The notes beneath the pieces are model-generated. The model was not told where the DNA came from. It saw only the letters and a list, made by a program, of their open reading frames with translations, and searched no databases. Shown here one piece after another: positions 42,277 through 49,537 of a stretch of DNA of 64,000 nucleotides. The stretch covers positions 537,001-601,000 of the forward strand of contig NZ_JANJZA010000001.1 in assembly GCF_026157035.1 (NCBI RefSeq), given 5' to 3'. The translations under genes were made by a program, and so were the position numbers. Numbering within the stretch: position 1 is the stretch's first letter; each line of letters begins with the position of its first letter. This stretch comes from Sphingomicrobium nitratireducens (GTDB taxonomy: Bacteria; Pseudomonadota; Alphaproteobacteria; Sphingomonadales; Sphingomonadaceae).

Positions 42277-43046
42277 TGAAGCGCGAAGTCTACGAGGAAC
42301 TGCTCGAACCGCTCGAGCACGAGCTGGTCGCGATGGCGCATTGGGCCAAGGCGAAGGGCGAGCGCATCTGCGTGCTGTTCGAGGGCCGCGACACGGCGGG
42401 CAAGGGCGGGACGATAAAGGCGATTTCCGAGCGGCTCAATCCGCGCCAGTGCCGCACCGTCGCGCTGTCCAAGCCGAGCGAGACCGAACGCGGACAATGG
42501 TATTTCCAACGCTACGTCCAGCACCTGCCGACCGCGGGGGAGATCGTGCTGTTCGACCGCAGCTGGTACAACCGCGCGGGCGTCGAGCGGGTCATGGGGT
42601 TCGCGACCGAAGACCAGGTCGCCGCCTTCCTCGAAGCCGCGCCCAGGTTCGAGAAGATGCTGGTCGAGGACGGCATCCGGCTGTTCAAATACTGGCTCAG
42701 CTGCGACCAGGCGCATCAGGAGGAGCGCTTCGCCGAGCGGCTCGCCGATCCGCTCAAGCGCTGGAAGCTCTCGCCGATCGATGTCGCGGCGCGGACGCGG
42801 TTCGCGGATTACAGCAAGGCGCGCGAGGCGATGTTCGCGGCAACGCATACCGATTGGGCGCCGTGGACGGTGGTCGACTATAACGACCAGAAACTGGGGC
42901 GGCTGACCCTCATCCGCGACCTGCTCGACCGGCTGCCCGACACGCACGTGCCCGAAGAAACGATCGACTGGCCATCGCTGGGCCACGCGCCGCTCGACGA
43001 AGAATTCGCGCTGCTCAAGCCGATCGCGCCGTTTGGCGAGGACTAG
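42276..43046 (+). CDS. ppk2: Polyphosphate kinase 2 family protein
   Basis: A 256-residue PPK2 that moves phosphate between polyphosphate and nucleotides. The Walker A-like loop is GRDTAGKGGT (37-46), the Walker B region IVLFDRSWYNRAGVERVMGF (about 88-107), and the lid lies near DPLKRWKLSPID. The length and motifs fit the class I enzymes that phosphorylate nucleoside diphosphates, though class cannot be fixed from sequence. GGAGG precedes the ATG, which overlaps the SNase stop. It ends in a CTAG stop shared with the convergent small gene. Confidence 0.93.
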   Translation: MKREVYEELLEPLEHELVAMAHWAKAKGERICVLFEGRDTAGKGGTIKAISERLNPRQCRTVALSKPSETERGQWYFQRYVQHLPTAGEIVLFDRSWYNRAGVERVMGFATEDQVAAFLEAAPRFEKMLVEDGIRLFKYWLSCDQAHQEERFAERLADPLKRWKLSPIDVAARTRFADYSKAREAMFAATHTDWAPWTVVDYNDQKLGRLTLIRDLLDRLPDTHVPEETIDWPSLGHAPLDEEFALLKPIAPFGED

Positions 43047-43267
43047 GCGACGCGGCGGGCGGCGGCGACAGTGGCCGGCTCGATCCGGGGCGGTGCGTAG
43101 TCGGGAACGGGCGAATAAGTGGGCGGCAGCGGGCGGCGGCGGCGCTCGCGGCCGGCCATGCTCGAAAAGCCGAGCCCGACCAGCCGCATCACCGGACAAC
43201 GACGCAGCCTGACAACAGCGGCAACGGCGCCAGCAGCAAGCGTCGCGACGAACAACCAGAAGGCCAT
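43043..43267 (-). CDS. Small membrane protein, 74 aa
   Basis: A 74-residue product with one N-terminal membrane helix (AFWLFVATLAAGAVAAVVRL) and a basic, proline-rich tail (ERRRRPLPPTYSPVPDYAPP). I do not recognise it. The strong ribosome binding site GGGGAGGGG four bases before the ATG argues that it is real. Its stop overlaps the PPK2 stop (CTAG), and its start faces the L7/L12-like gene with 118 bp between. Confidence 0.65.
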   Translation of the reverse strand: MAFWLFVATLAAGAVAAVVRLRRCPVMRLVGLGFSSMAGRERRRRPLPPTYSPVPDYAPPRIEPATVAAARRVA

Positions 43268-43385
43268 TTTCCCCTCCCCGTGGTAGCGGACAGCTTCCCT
43301 CTAGCGCGCGAACATGACTCGGCGCAGTGGCGCGGGTGACAGTTCGAAGACTTGCGCGCGCCCCCGGTCACCGCGACAAGGGGGC

Positions 43386-43667
43386 ATGGACATCGAATTT
43401 CTCGACCTGCTGATCTGGGTCAGCCTGTTCTGGCTCGGCTTCTCGCTGGGCAAGAAAAGCGGGGGCGGCGCGCCGATCGAGCCGCTCGATCCCGCGCGGC
43501 TGTCGAGCGACGCGCTGGCGCGGATCGACGCGCTGATCGCGCGGGGAGAGAAGCTCGAGGCGATCCGGGTGGCGCGGCAGGACGCGGGGTGCGGGCTGGC
43601 CGAAGCGAAACGCTTCGTCGACCTGCGTGCCCGCGCGCTGAGGCCCGGCGACCCGATCGAGCGCTAG
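43386..43667 (+). CDS. Membrane-anchored protein with ribosomal L7/L12 C-terminal-like domain
   Basis: A 93-residue protein. An N-terminal membrane segment (LDLLIWVSLFWLGFSLGK) is followed by a soluble part in which LIARGEKLEAIRVARQDAGCGLAEAKRFVD follows the L7/L12 C-terminal pattern (K-x-x-A-I-K-x-x-R-x-x-T-G-L-G-L-x-E-A-K-x-x-V). Such domains occur in small alphaproteobacterial proteins outside the ribosome, and their partner is unknown. AAGGGGGC precedes the ATG. It shares CTAG with the convergent gene at 43664. Confidence 0.75.
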   Translation: MDIEFLDLLIWVSLFWLGFSLGKKSGGGAPIEPLDPARLSSDALARIDALIARGEKLEAIRVARQDAGCGLAEAKRFVDLRARALRPGDPIER

Positions 43668-44167
43668 TCGGCCTTGGGCGGGTAGGGGCTCACCGCGCCG
43701 TGGTCGTAGCTGAGACTCTCGGACAGGCGGAATTTTCCTTCCTCGGGCATCCATTGCCACACGTGCATGTAGCGCGCGCCGCCGGTCAGCTGCCACTCGC
43801 CTTCGTGAAATTCCCAGAAAGTGTGGGTGGCTTCCTCGAGCGCGCCCCAATCGCCCATCGGGCGGATCACGCGGGTGCCCGGGGTGAGGAGGCGGCGGTT
43901 CTTGTAACCCGGATTTTCGGTGCAGCGGCGGCGCACGCCCGACACCAGCGCCTCGCGGCTCTCCTCGGCAAGCCCTCCCTTGTCGTGGATCATGCGGAAG
44001 TCGGGAAGCATCTGCGCCTCGACCAGGTCGGGATCGCAGCCCTCGAACGCCCCCCAGAAGAGGTCGGCGTCGGCCTTCACGATCATGGCGCGCATCGCCT
44101 TGTACTCGGGGAAGGGCGCCGGCTCGGCGGCGGCGAGGGTGGCGAGAAGGGCAAGGCTGAGCGGCAT
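43664..44167 (-). CDS. Secreted NTF2-like (DUF4440-type) protein
   Basis: A 167-residue protein with a short signal peptide (MPLSLALLATLAAAEPAPF) and an NTF2/SnoaL-like cone fold: LFWGAFEGCDPDLVEAQMLPDFRMIHD, TFWEFHEGEWQLTGGARYMHVWQW. Such domains bind small molecules or act as simple enzymes. The catalytic residues are not evident. It is expected in the periplasm. It diverges from the membrane-protein gene at 44295 across a strong palindromic operator at 44194-44207, so both may respond to the same repressor. Confidence 0.72.
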   Translation of the reverse strand: MPLSLALLATLAAAEPAPFPEYKAMRAMIVKADADLFWGAFEGCDPDLVEAQMLPDFRMIHDKGGLAEESREALVSGVRRRCTENPGYKNRRLLTPGTRVIRPMGDWGALEEATHTFWEFHEGEWQLTGGARYMHVWQWMPEEGKFRLSESLSYDHGAVSPYPPKAD

Positions 44168-44193
44168 CGACTGTCTCCTGAGCTACTGTATTG

Positions 44194-44207
44194 CTGTACT
44201 AGTACAG
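44194..44207. promoter_or_regulatory. Palindromic operator CTGTACTAGTACAG
   Basis: A perfect 14-bp palindrome in the 127-bp divergent region between 43664-44167 and 44295-45140, embedded in the larger near-repeat TACTGTATTG...TACAGTATTG. The GTACTAGTAC core resembles operators of GntR-family (YtrA-like) repressors, though no such regulator gene is in the window. It lies about 90 bases before the plus-strand start and 27 bases before the minus-strand start. Confidence 0.6.
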
Positions 44208-44294
44208 TATTGCCCCAAGGGCACAAGATCGTTCGCGCTTTCCCCGCGGGATTGATCCATGTTACTCCTGCGCAAACGGGAAAAGGGGGTCTCG

Positions 44295-45140
44295 ATGCCT
44301 TATCGTCACGCGCACTGGTGGGTGCTGTTGTGCATCGCGGTCATCTTGGGCGGCTTCTGGCCGAGCTATTGGTCGGTGATCGGCACGTCGCGCTGGCAGT
44401 TCCACCTGCACGGGGTGATCGCCAGCGTATGGGTGCTGATGGTCTTCACGCAGAGCTGGACCGCGCATCGCAAGACGCAGCTCCCGCTCCACCGCGCGAC
44501 GGGGCAGGCGAGCCTGTTCCTGTTTCCGTTCCTGATCGGCGGCCTGTTCGGCATCATCGACGTCACCGCCAAGAATTTCGTGGTGGGCGACGCGGCGGAA
44601 AATCCCGTGACGATGATGCACGGCCCCGCCTTCCTGACCGGCATGCTGGTCGCGGCGGCTGCCTACGTGACGCTCTATTATCGCGCGCTCAAGGAGCGGC
44701 GGAAGGTGTGGCCGCACGCGGGCTACCTGCTGGGCACGCCGATCATCCTGTTCGAGAGCCCGTTCAGCCGCCTGGTCGATATCCTGGGCGTTCCCGCCTT
44801 CGCGGTGCGGGGGCCCGAGGATTTCGGGAAGATCATGCCCTCGATCGTCTGGTCGGACGCGGTGGCGCTGGCCTTCTGCCTGATCGTCTACGCCAGGGTG
44901 GGGCCGCGCGCGCGGCCGTTCCTCGTCACGGGCGCGTTCGTCGGGTTGCAGATGGCGGTGATGGCGACGACCAGCGACGTCGCGTGGATCGCCGACGTGC
45001 TGCGCGTGGTGGGCGGAATCCCGAGCGTCGGCATGGTCGCGCTGGGCGTCGCGATCGGCGCGGCGACGAGCTGGCTCGGCTGGCAGGCGGGCAAGCGTCC
45101 GGCACCGGCGATGCCGCAGGCGGGTTCGGCGGTCGCCTAA
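44295..45140 (+). CDS. Multi-pass membrane protein, unknown function (281 aa)
   Basis: A 281-residue inner-membrane protein with about seven helices. HLHGVIASVWVLMVFTQSW, followed by the histidine-containing loop LPLHRATGQASL, then TMMHGPAFLTGMLVAAAAY, gives several histidines near the membrane. This pattern is seen in the broad DUF2306-like group of predicted haem or metal membrane proteins. I cannot state a function. The start MPYRHAHW has AAGGGGG upstream; an earlier ATG adds 12 residues and lacks one. It lies downstream of a palindromic operator and shares CTAA with the convergent small gene. Confidence 0.7.
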   Translation: MPYRHAHWWVLLCIAVILGGFWPSYWSVIGTSRWQFHLHGVIASVWVLMVFTQSWTAHRKTQLPLHRATGQASLFLFPFLIGGLFGIIDVTAKNFVVGDAAENPVTMMHGPAFLTGMLVAAAAYVTLYYRALKERRKVWPHAGYLLGTPIILFESPFSRLVDILGVPAFAVRGPEDFGKIMPSIVWSDAVALAFCLIVYARVGPRARPFLVTGAFVGLQMAVMATTSDVAWIADVLRVVGGIPSVGMVALGVAIGAATSWLGWQAGKRPAPAMPQAGSAVA

Positions 45141-45292
45141 CGGGCGTCGGGGTCGAAGTCGCGGCGGCGCTGGGGCAGGTCGAAGCGTTCGAACAGACGG
45201 TCGATGAGCGGCGCCACCTCGTCGCGCCAGCGCGTGGCGACGAGCAGCAGCGGCACGGCAATCAGCAGCAGGACGATATACAGGTCGAGCAT
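45137..45292 (-). CDS. Small membrane protein, 51 aa
   Basis: A 51-residue product with one membrane helix (LDLYIVLLLIAVPLLLVATRW) and a charged tail (DRLFERFDLPQRRRDFDPDA). Unknown family. The ATG at 45292 has GAGGAA a few bases upstream, which supports it over an in-frame ATG at 45337. Its stop overlaps the convergent membrane gene by four bases (CTAA). Upstream on the same strand lies copy B of the dispersed structured element. Confidence 0.6.
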   Translation of the reverse strand: MLDLYIVLLLIAVPLLLVATRWRDEVAPLIDRLFERFDLPQRRRDFDPDAR

Positions 45293-45364
45293 CACTTCCT
45301 CCCATGAATGGGCGGTGGGTATGCGAGAATTAAACACAGATCAGTAAACGTTAGGTAAACAGCC

Positions 45365-45491
45365 CAAGCCACCGAGCGCAGCGACGCCGACGCGGGACGC
45401 GTCGCCGGAGCAGCGCGAAGAGATGGCTTGCGGCCGGCCGGCGGGTCGGCGCAGCCGAACCCGTTCGACGAGGCAAGGCCGCCCTTGCCTC
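45365..45491 (-). repeat. Structured dispersed element, copy B (three hairpins)
   Basis: Reading the minus strand, hairpin 1 (45491-45470) has arms GAGGCAAGG and CCTTGCCTC around loop GCGG. Hairpin 2 (45463-45442) has CGGG-T-TCGGC, loop TGC and GCCGA-CCCG. Hairpin 3 (45404-45388) has CGACGCG, TCC and CGCGTCG. Hairpin 3 is bracketed by GCCATCTCTTCGCGCTGCT and CGCTGCGCTCGGTGGCTTG. Compared with copy A (30863-30983), loops and brackets are conserved while stems differ by paired changes. It sits in the 246-bp region between two divergent genes, which otherwise shows nothing I can name. Confidence 0.85.
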
Positions 45492-45538
45492 GGCCCCACG
45501 CTAACGCTTCCGAAAGCATCTCGGGGCAATGATTGGGC

Positions 45539-45874
45539 ATGGGTATCCATCTCGACCTGATGCGTATCGCAGGCCGGTGGCGTCGCTCGAATGGCGAATT
45601 GCCGAGCGACCGCGAAGTCATCCGTCGCCGCGACGGCGACCATTGCTGGCTGTGCGGCGGCGCGATCCAGTTCGAGGCGCGGCCCAACAGCAATGCGGCC
45701 CCGTCGATCGAGCATCTCGTGCCGCTATCTCGCGGGGGAAGTTCGGCGCTGTCGAACAAGGTGCTTTGCCACGTCTCGTGCAACCGCGACCTGCGCAATC
45801 ACCCGCTCGAGCAGAAGGAATTAATGCGTGCCGTGCGCCAGCAGAAGCGCCGCAAACGGTGGAGAGGGCGGTAA
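45539..45874 (+). CDS. HNH endonuclease-fold protein
   Basis: A 111-residue protein with a zinc-type HNH site: CWLCGG, then IEHLVPLSRGGSSALSNKVLCHVSCN. The pairs C-x2-C and C-x3-C would hold zinc, and the H in EHLVP with the later N are the HNH residues. A basic tail (QQKRRKRWRGR) fits DNA binding. The biological target is unknown. ATG 45539 is used; a TTG two codons earlier is possible. It is convergent with a truncated winged-helix fragment in a more AT-rich patch, so the region looks like accessory DNA. Confidence 0.75.
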   Translation: MGIHLDLMRIAGRWRRSNGELPSDREVIRRRDGDHCWLCGGAIQFEARPNSNAAPSIEHLVPLSRGGSSALSNKVLCHVSCNRDLRNHPLEQKELMRAVRQQKRRKRWRGR

Positions 45875-45896
45875 GGCGAAACGACTTGGTCGCTAA

Positions 45897-46109
45897 CTAA
45901 CCAACCAAGCTCCACATTTTGTTGGGGCCGTTCTTTCTCACTATATTCTTGTCCTGGAGAGACTGCGCTGCCCAACGCATGTCGTATTGCCAAGTGTAAA
46001 ACAGGTCACCAGAGTTCCTGAGATCATCTTCGTGGTTTTCCCAGATGAACTTTGCGACTTCAGTAACCGTCGCGGGTCCGGAAGCGTGAAGGGCTTCCGT
46101 AACCCACGA
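45897..46109 (-). pseudogene. Truncated winged-helix-like protein remnant (about 70 aa, no start)
   Basis: On the minus strand a 71-codon frame reads WVTEALHASGPATVTEVAKF, then IWENHEDDLRNSGDLFYTWQ and YDMRWAAQSL, ending KMWSLVG and TAG. The pattern of two helices, a W/Y/F-rich core and a final beta-wing (NIVRKNGPNKMWSL) looks like the C-terminal winged-helix part of a DNA-binding protein. An in-frame TAG (46110-46112) lies just before it and there is no ATG, GTG or TTG at its head, so the 5' part has been lost. It is clearly richer in A and T than its neighbours. The 23 bases to nrdB hold nothing else. Confidence 0.65.
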
Positions 46110-46135
46110 CTAAAGAGTTTCTTTTGTCGCCACCC

Positions 46136-47179
46136 TTACTCCGCAGCCCCCTCGAACATATCCGCCTCGCCCTCCGCTTCGACCTCTTTCGCGCCGGCCT
46201 TGGCCTTCATGCGGCGGTCGAAGTTGGTCCAGACGTCCTTCCAGTCGCCGCGCGTCGCGCCCTTGGAATATTCGGTCGCGCGGGTCTCGAAGAAGTTGGC
46301 GTGCTCGACGCCGTTGAGGAGCGGGGCAAGCCAGGGGAGCGGGTGCTCGTCGACCATGTAGATCGGCTTGAAGCCCAGCTGGCCCAGGCGCCAGTCGGCG
46401 ATGTAGCGGATGTACTTCTTGATGTCCTTGGCGGTCATGCCCTCGACCGGGCCCATCTCGAAGGCGAGGTCGATGAAGGCGTCCTCGAGCCGCACCACCT
46501 TCTGGCAGCAGTCGACGATGTCGTCCTTGACCGACTGGGTCAGGCAATCGCGCTCCTTCACGAATTCGTGGAACATGCGGATGATGCCCTCGCAGTGGAG
46601 CGATTCATCGCGCACCGACCAACTGACGATCTGACCCATGCCCTTCATCTTGTTGAAGCGCGGGAAGTTCATCAGCATCGCGAAGCTGGCGAACAGCTGG
46701 AGGCCTTCGGTGAAGCCGCCGAACATGGCCAGCGTCTTGGCGATGTCCTCGTCGGTCTCGACCCCGAACTGGTTCATATAGTCGTGCTTGTCGGCCATTT
46801 CCTTGTACTGGAGGAAGGCCGAATATTCAGATTCGGGCATGCCGATCGTGTCGAGCAGGTGGCTGTAGGCCGCGATGTGGATCGTCTCCATGTTGGAGAA
46901 GGCCGCGAGCATCATCTTGACCTCGGTCGGCTTGAACACGCGGCCGTATTTCTCGTGGTAGCAGTCCTGCACCTCGACGTCGGCCTGGGTGAAGAAGCGG
47001 AAAATCTGCGTGAGGAGGTTGCGCTCGTGCTCGGTGAGCTTCTGCGCCCAGTCGCGGCAGTCCTCGCCCAGCGGCACTTCCTCGGGCATCCAGTGCACCT
47101 GCTGCTGGCGCTTCCAATATTCGTAGGCCCACGGATATTCGAACGGCTTGTAGGTCTTGCGGGCTTCGAGCAGGGACAT
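46136..47179 (-). CDS. nrdB: Class Ia ribonucleotide reductase, beta subunit
   Basis: A 347-residue diiron radical subunit. The ligands are visible: Asp near residue 67 (FFTQADVEV), Glu98 and His101 in SNMETIHIAAY, with the radical tyrosine Y105 in the same helix, and the second pair in WSVRDESLHCEGI. It makes and holds the tyrosyl radical used by NrdA to reduce ribonucleotides. The C-terminal tail should bind NrdA. No ATP-cone is fused at its N-terminus. Two very small membrane genes lie between it and nrdA. The stop is followed by a pseudogene fragment. Confidence 0.96.
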   Translation of the reverse strand: MSLLEARKTYKPFEYPWAYEYWKRQQQVHWMPEEVPLGEDCRDWAQKLTEHERNLLTQIFRFFTQADVEVQDCYHEKYGRVFKPTEVKMMLAAFSNMETIHIAAYSHLLDTIGMPESEYSAFLQYKEMADKHDYMNQFGVETDEDIAKTLAMFGGFTEGLQLFASFAMLMNFPRFNKMKGMGQIVSWSVRDESLHCEGIIRMFHEFVKERDCLTQSVKDDIVDCCQKVVRLEDAFIDLAFEMGPVEGMTAKDIKKYIRYIADWRLGQLGFKPIYMVDEHPLPWLAPLLNGVEHANFFETRATEYSKGATRGDWKDVWTNFDRRMKAKAGAKEVEAEGEADMFEGAAE

Positions 47180-47230
47180 GTCAGGCTCCGAGAGTGAAAA
47201 GGTTGGAGGTTGAAGTGAGGGAGGCGCGCA

Positions 47231-47407
47231 TCAGGCGGTGCCTCCCAGGCCGATGGAAAAAACGAACAGGAAGAGGCCGAGTGCCACCGCCATCATCCCG
47301 AAGATGTGGCGTGGCGTGGCCTTCTCCGGCCCGCCGCCGCGACGGGCGAGGACGATCAGCCCGGTGACGAAGGCGGCGAGCGCTACGGCGAACATGGTCG
47401 TGTTCAC
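47231..47407 (-). CDS. Small two-helix membrane protein, 58 aa
   Basis: A 58-residue product beginning GTG (VNTTMFAVALAAFVTGLIVL), with two membrane helices separated by a basic loop (ARRGGGPEKATPRHIFG). The second helix is MMAVALGLFLFVFSIGL. The GTG is preceded by GGGAGATGAGG, which overlaps the end of the upstream small gene; an ATG four codons later is the alternative. Unknown family. Its position between nrdA and nrdB on the same strand suggests it is cotranscribed with them. Confidence 0.65.
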   Translation of the reverse strand: MNTTMFAVALAAFVTGLIVLARRGGGPEKATPRHIFGMMAVALGLFLFVFSIGLGGTA

Positions 47408-47411
47408 GGCC

Positions 47412-47654
47412 TCATCTCCCAGCCGTCACCAGCACAAAGAGCAGTAGCCCCGCCATCGTCGCGAGTATGAGCAAGAGCGCGCCATAGAGCTTCACGAAGG
47501 TCGCGGCACGCGCAGAGCGCATCATCCGGAGCTGCCTCAGCATCCATCGCCGCTGCCAGCGCATCAGCGCCGTCGTGCGGAAGGTCATGCCCCAGCCGAG
47601 CGCCAGCGCTGCCGCGATGATGATCGTGGCGACCGGGGTCGAAACGGGGGGCAT
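47412..47654 (-). CDS. Small two-helix membrane protein, 80 aa
   Basis: An 80-residue product with an N-terminal helix (VATIIIAAALALGWGMTF), a strongly basic middle with RWQRRWMLRQLRMMRSAR, and a C-terminal helix (LLLILATMAGLLLFVLV). Unknown family. It starts 15 bases after the nrdA stop and ends five bases before the next small gene. The basic loop would face the cytoplasm. Nothing links it to ribonucleotide reduction except its position in the operon. Confidence 0.65.
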   Translation of the reverse strand: MPPVSTPVATIIIAAALALGWGMTFRTTALMRWQRRWMLRQLRMMRSARAATFVKLYGALLLILATMAGLLLFVLVTAGR

Positions 47655-47668
47655 GGCGGTTCATCGTC

Positions 47669-49537
47669 CTACTGGCAGGCCAGGCACTCGTCGTAATCGG
47701 TGGTGGGCAGCTCGTACTTGGCGGCCTCGGGCGTGTTGTCCGCCTCGACCCCGCCCGCGAAGCCCGCGCGCTGCACCGATTTCGAGCGCAGGTAATAGAG
47801 CGACTTGATGCCCAGCTCCCACGCGCGGAAGTGGAGCATCAGCAGATCCCACTTGTCGCAATCGGCCGGGATGAAGAGGTTGAGGCTCTGCGCCTGGTCG
47901 ATCATCGGGGCGCGGTCGCCGGCCAGTTCCAGGAGCCAGCGCTGGTCGATCTCGAAGCTGGTCTTGTAGGTCGCCTTCTCCTCCTCGGAGAGGAAGTCGA
48001 GATGCTGGACCGAGCCGCCCTTCTCGAGGATCGAGTTCCACACCTGGTCGCTGTTCTTCGACTTCTCGCTGAGCAGCGCCTCGAGGTGGGGGTTCTTGAC
48101 CACGAAGGAGCCCGAGAGCGTCTTGTGGGTGTAGATGTTGGCCGGGATCGGCTCGATGCACGCCGAGGTGCCGCCGCAGATGATCGAGATCGACGCGGTC
48201 GGCGCGATCGCCATCTTGCAGGAAAAGCGCTCCATCGCGCCCATGTCGGCAGCGTCGGGACAGGGGCCGCGCTCCTTGGCGAGCATCATCGAGGCTTCGT
48301 CGGCCTGCGCGCGGATATGCTTGAACATCTTCATGTTCCAGCTCTTCGCCATCGCGCCTTCGAACGGGAGGCCGCGCGCCTGCAGGAAGGAGTGGAAGCC
48401 CATCACGCCGAGGCCGACCGAACGCTCGCGTTCCGCGCTATACTTGGCGCGCGCCATCTCGTCGGGGGCGCGGGCGATGTAATCGGACAGGACGTTGTCG
48501 AGGAAGCGCATGACGTCCTCGATGAAGCGCTTGTTGCCGCTCCACTCGTCCCAGGTCTCGAGGTTCAAGGAGGAGAGGCAGCAGACCGCGGTGCGGTCGG
48601 CGCCCAGGTGATCCTTGCCGGTCGGCAGCGTGATCTCGGAACACAGGTTCGAGGTCGAGACCTTGAGGCCGAGGTCGCGATGATGCTTGGGCATCGAGTT
48701 GTTCACCGTGTCGGCGAACACGATGTAGGGCTCGCCGGTGGCAAGGCGGGTCTCGACCAGCTTCTGGAACAGGTTGCGGGCGTTGACCTTGCCGCGCACC
48801 TCGCCGGTTTTGGGCGACTTCAATTCGAATTCGCTGCCGTCGCGGACCGCTTCCATGAACTCGTCGGTGATCAGCACGCCGTGGTGGAGATTGAGCGCCT
48901 TGCGGTTGAAGTCGCCCGATGGCTTGCGGATCTCGAGGAACTCCTCGATCTCGGGGTGCGAGATGTCGAGATAGCAGGCGGCCGACCCGCGGCGCAGCGA
49001 ACCCTGGCTGATGGCGAGAGTGAGGCTGTCCATCACGCGCACGAAGGGGATGATTCCGCTGGTCTTGCCGTTGAGGCCGACCGGCTCGCCGATGCCGCGC
49101 ACGCTGCCCCAGTAGGTGCCGATGCCGCCACCCTTCGAGGCCAGCCAGACATTCTCGTTCCACGTGCCGACGATGCCGTCGAGGCTGTCGGAGACCGAAT
49201 TGAGGTAGCACGAGATGGGCAGGCCGCGACCGGTGCCGCCGTTCGAGAGGACCGGCGTCGCGGGCATGAACCACAGGTTCGAGATATAGTCGTAGATGCG
49301 CTGGGCATGCTCCTGGTCGTCGGCATAGGCCGAGGCGACGCGCGCGAAGAGATCCTGGAAACTCTCGCCCGGGAGCAGGTAGCGGTCGCGCAGCGTTTCC
49401 TTGCCGAACTCGGTGAGCTTTGCATCGCGCTTCGAATCGGTCGCGATCTTGAAGCGACGCTCATGCACCTTCTTCGAATCCGACACCTCTTCGGTGACGT
49501 CGTCGGCAGTGACGTTGGTTCCAGTCGAAAGGTCCAT
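47669..49537 (-). CDS. nrdA: Class I ribonucleotide reductase, alpha subunit lacking an ATP-cone
   Basis: A 622-residue catalytic subunit that reduces ribonucleotides to deoxyribonucleotides. It shows MPATPVLSNGGTGRGLPISC with an active-site cysteine, SKGGGIGTYWGSVRG, the active-site segment STSNLCSEI, and the C-terminal thiol pair in ECLACQ. The usual N-terminal ATP-cone (about 90 residues) that gives dATP shut-off is absent, and the protein begins close to the catalytic barrel. Typical class Ia subunits have about 760 residues. Gene order is nrdA, two small membrane genes, nrdB. Its roughly 260-bp leader carries an NrdR-like box. Confidence 0.95.
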   Translation of the reverse strand: MDLSTGTNVTADDVTEEVSDSKKVHERRFKIATDSKRDAKLTEFGKETLRDRYLLPGESFQDLFARVASAYADDQEHAQRIYDYISNLWFMPATPVLSNGGTGRGLPISCYLNSVSDSLDGIVGTWNENVWLASKGGGIGTYWGSVRGIGEPVGLNGKTSGIIPFVRVMDSLTLAISQGSLRRGSAACYLDISHPEIEEFLEIRKPSGDFNRKALNLHHGVLITDEFMEAVRDGSEFELKSPKTGEVRGKVNARNLFQKLVETRLATGEPYIVFADTVNNSMPKHHRDLGLKVSTSNLCSEITLPTGKDHLGADRTAVCCLSSLNLETWDEWSGNKRFIEDVMRFLDNVLSDYIARAPDEMARAKYSAERERSVGLGVMGFHSFLQARGLPFEGAMAKSWNMKMFKHIRAQADEASMMLAKERGPCPDAADMGAMERFSCKMAIAPTASISIICGGTSACIEPIPANIYTHKTLSGSFVVKNPHLEALLSEKSKNSDQVWNSILEKGGSVQHLDFLSEEEKATYKTSFEIDQRWLLELAGDRAPMIDQAQSLNLFIPADCDKWDLLMLHFRAWELGIKSLYYLRSKSVQRAGFAGGVEADNTPEAAKYELPTTDYDECLACQ

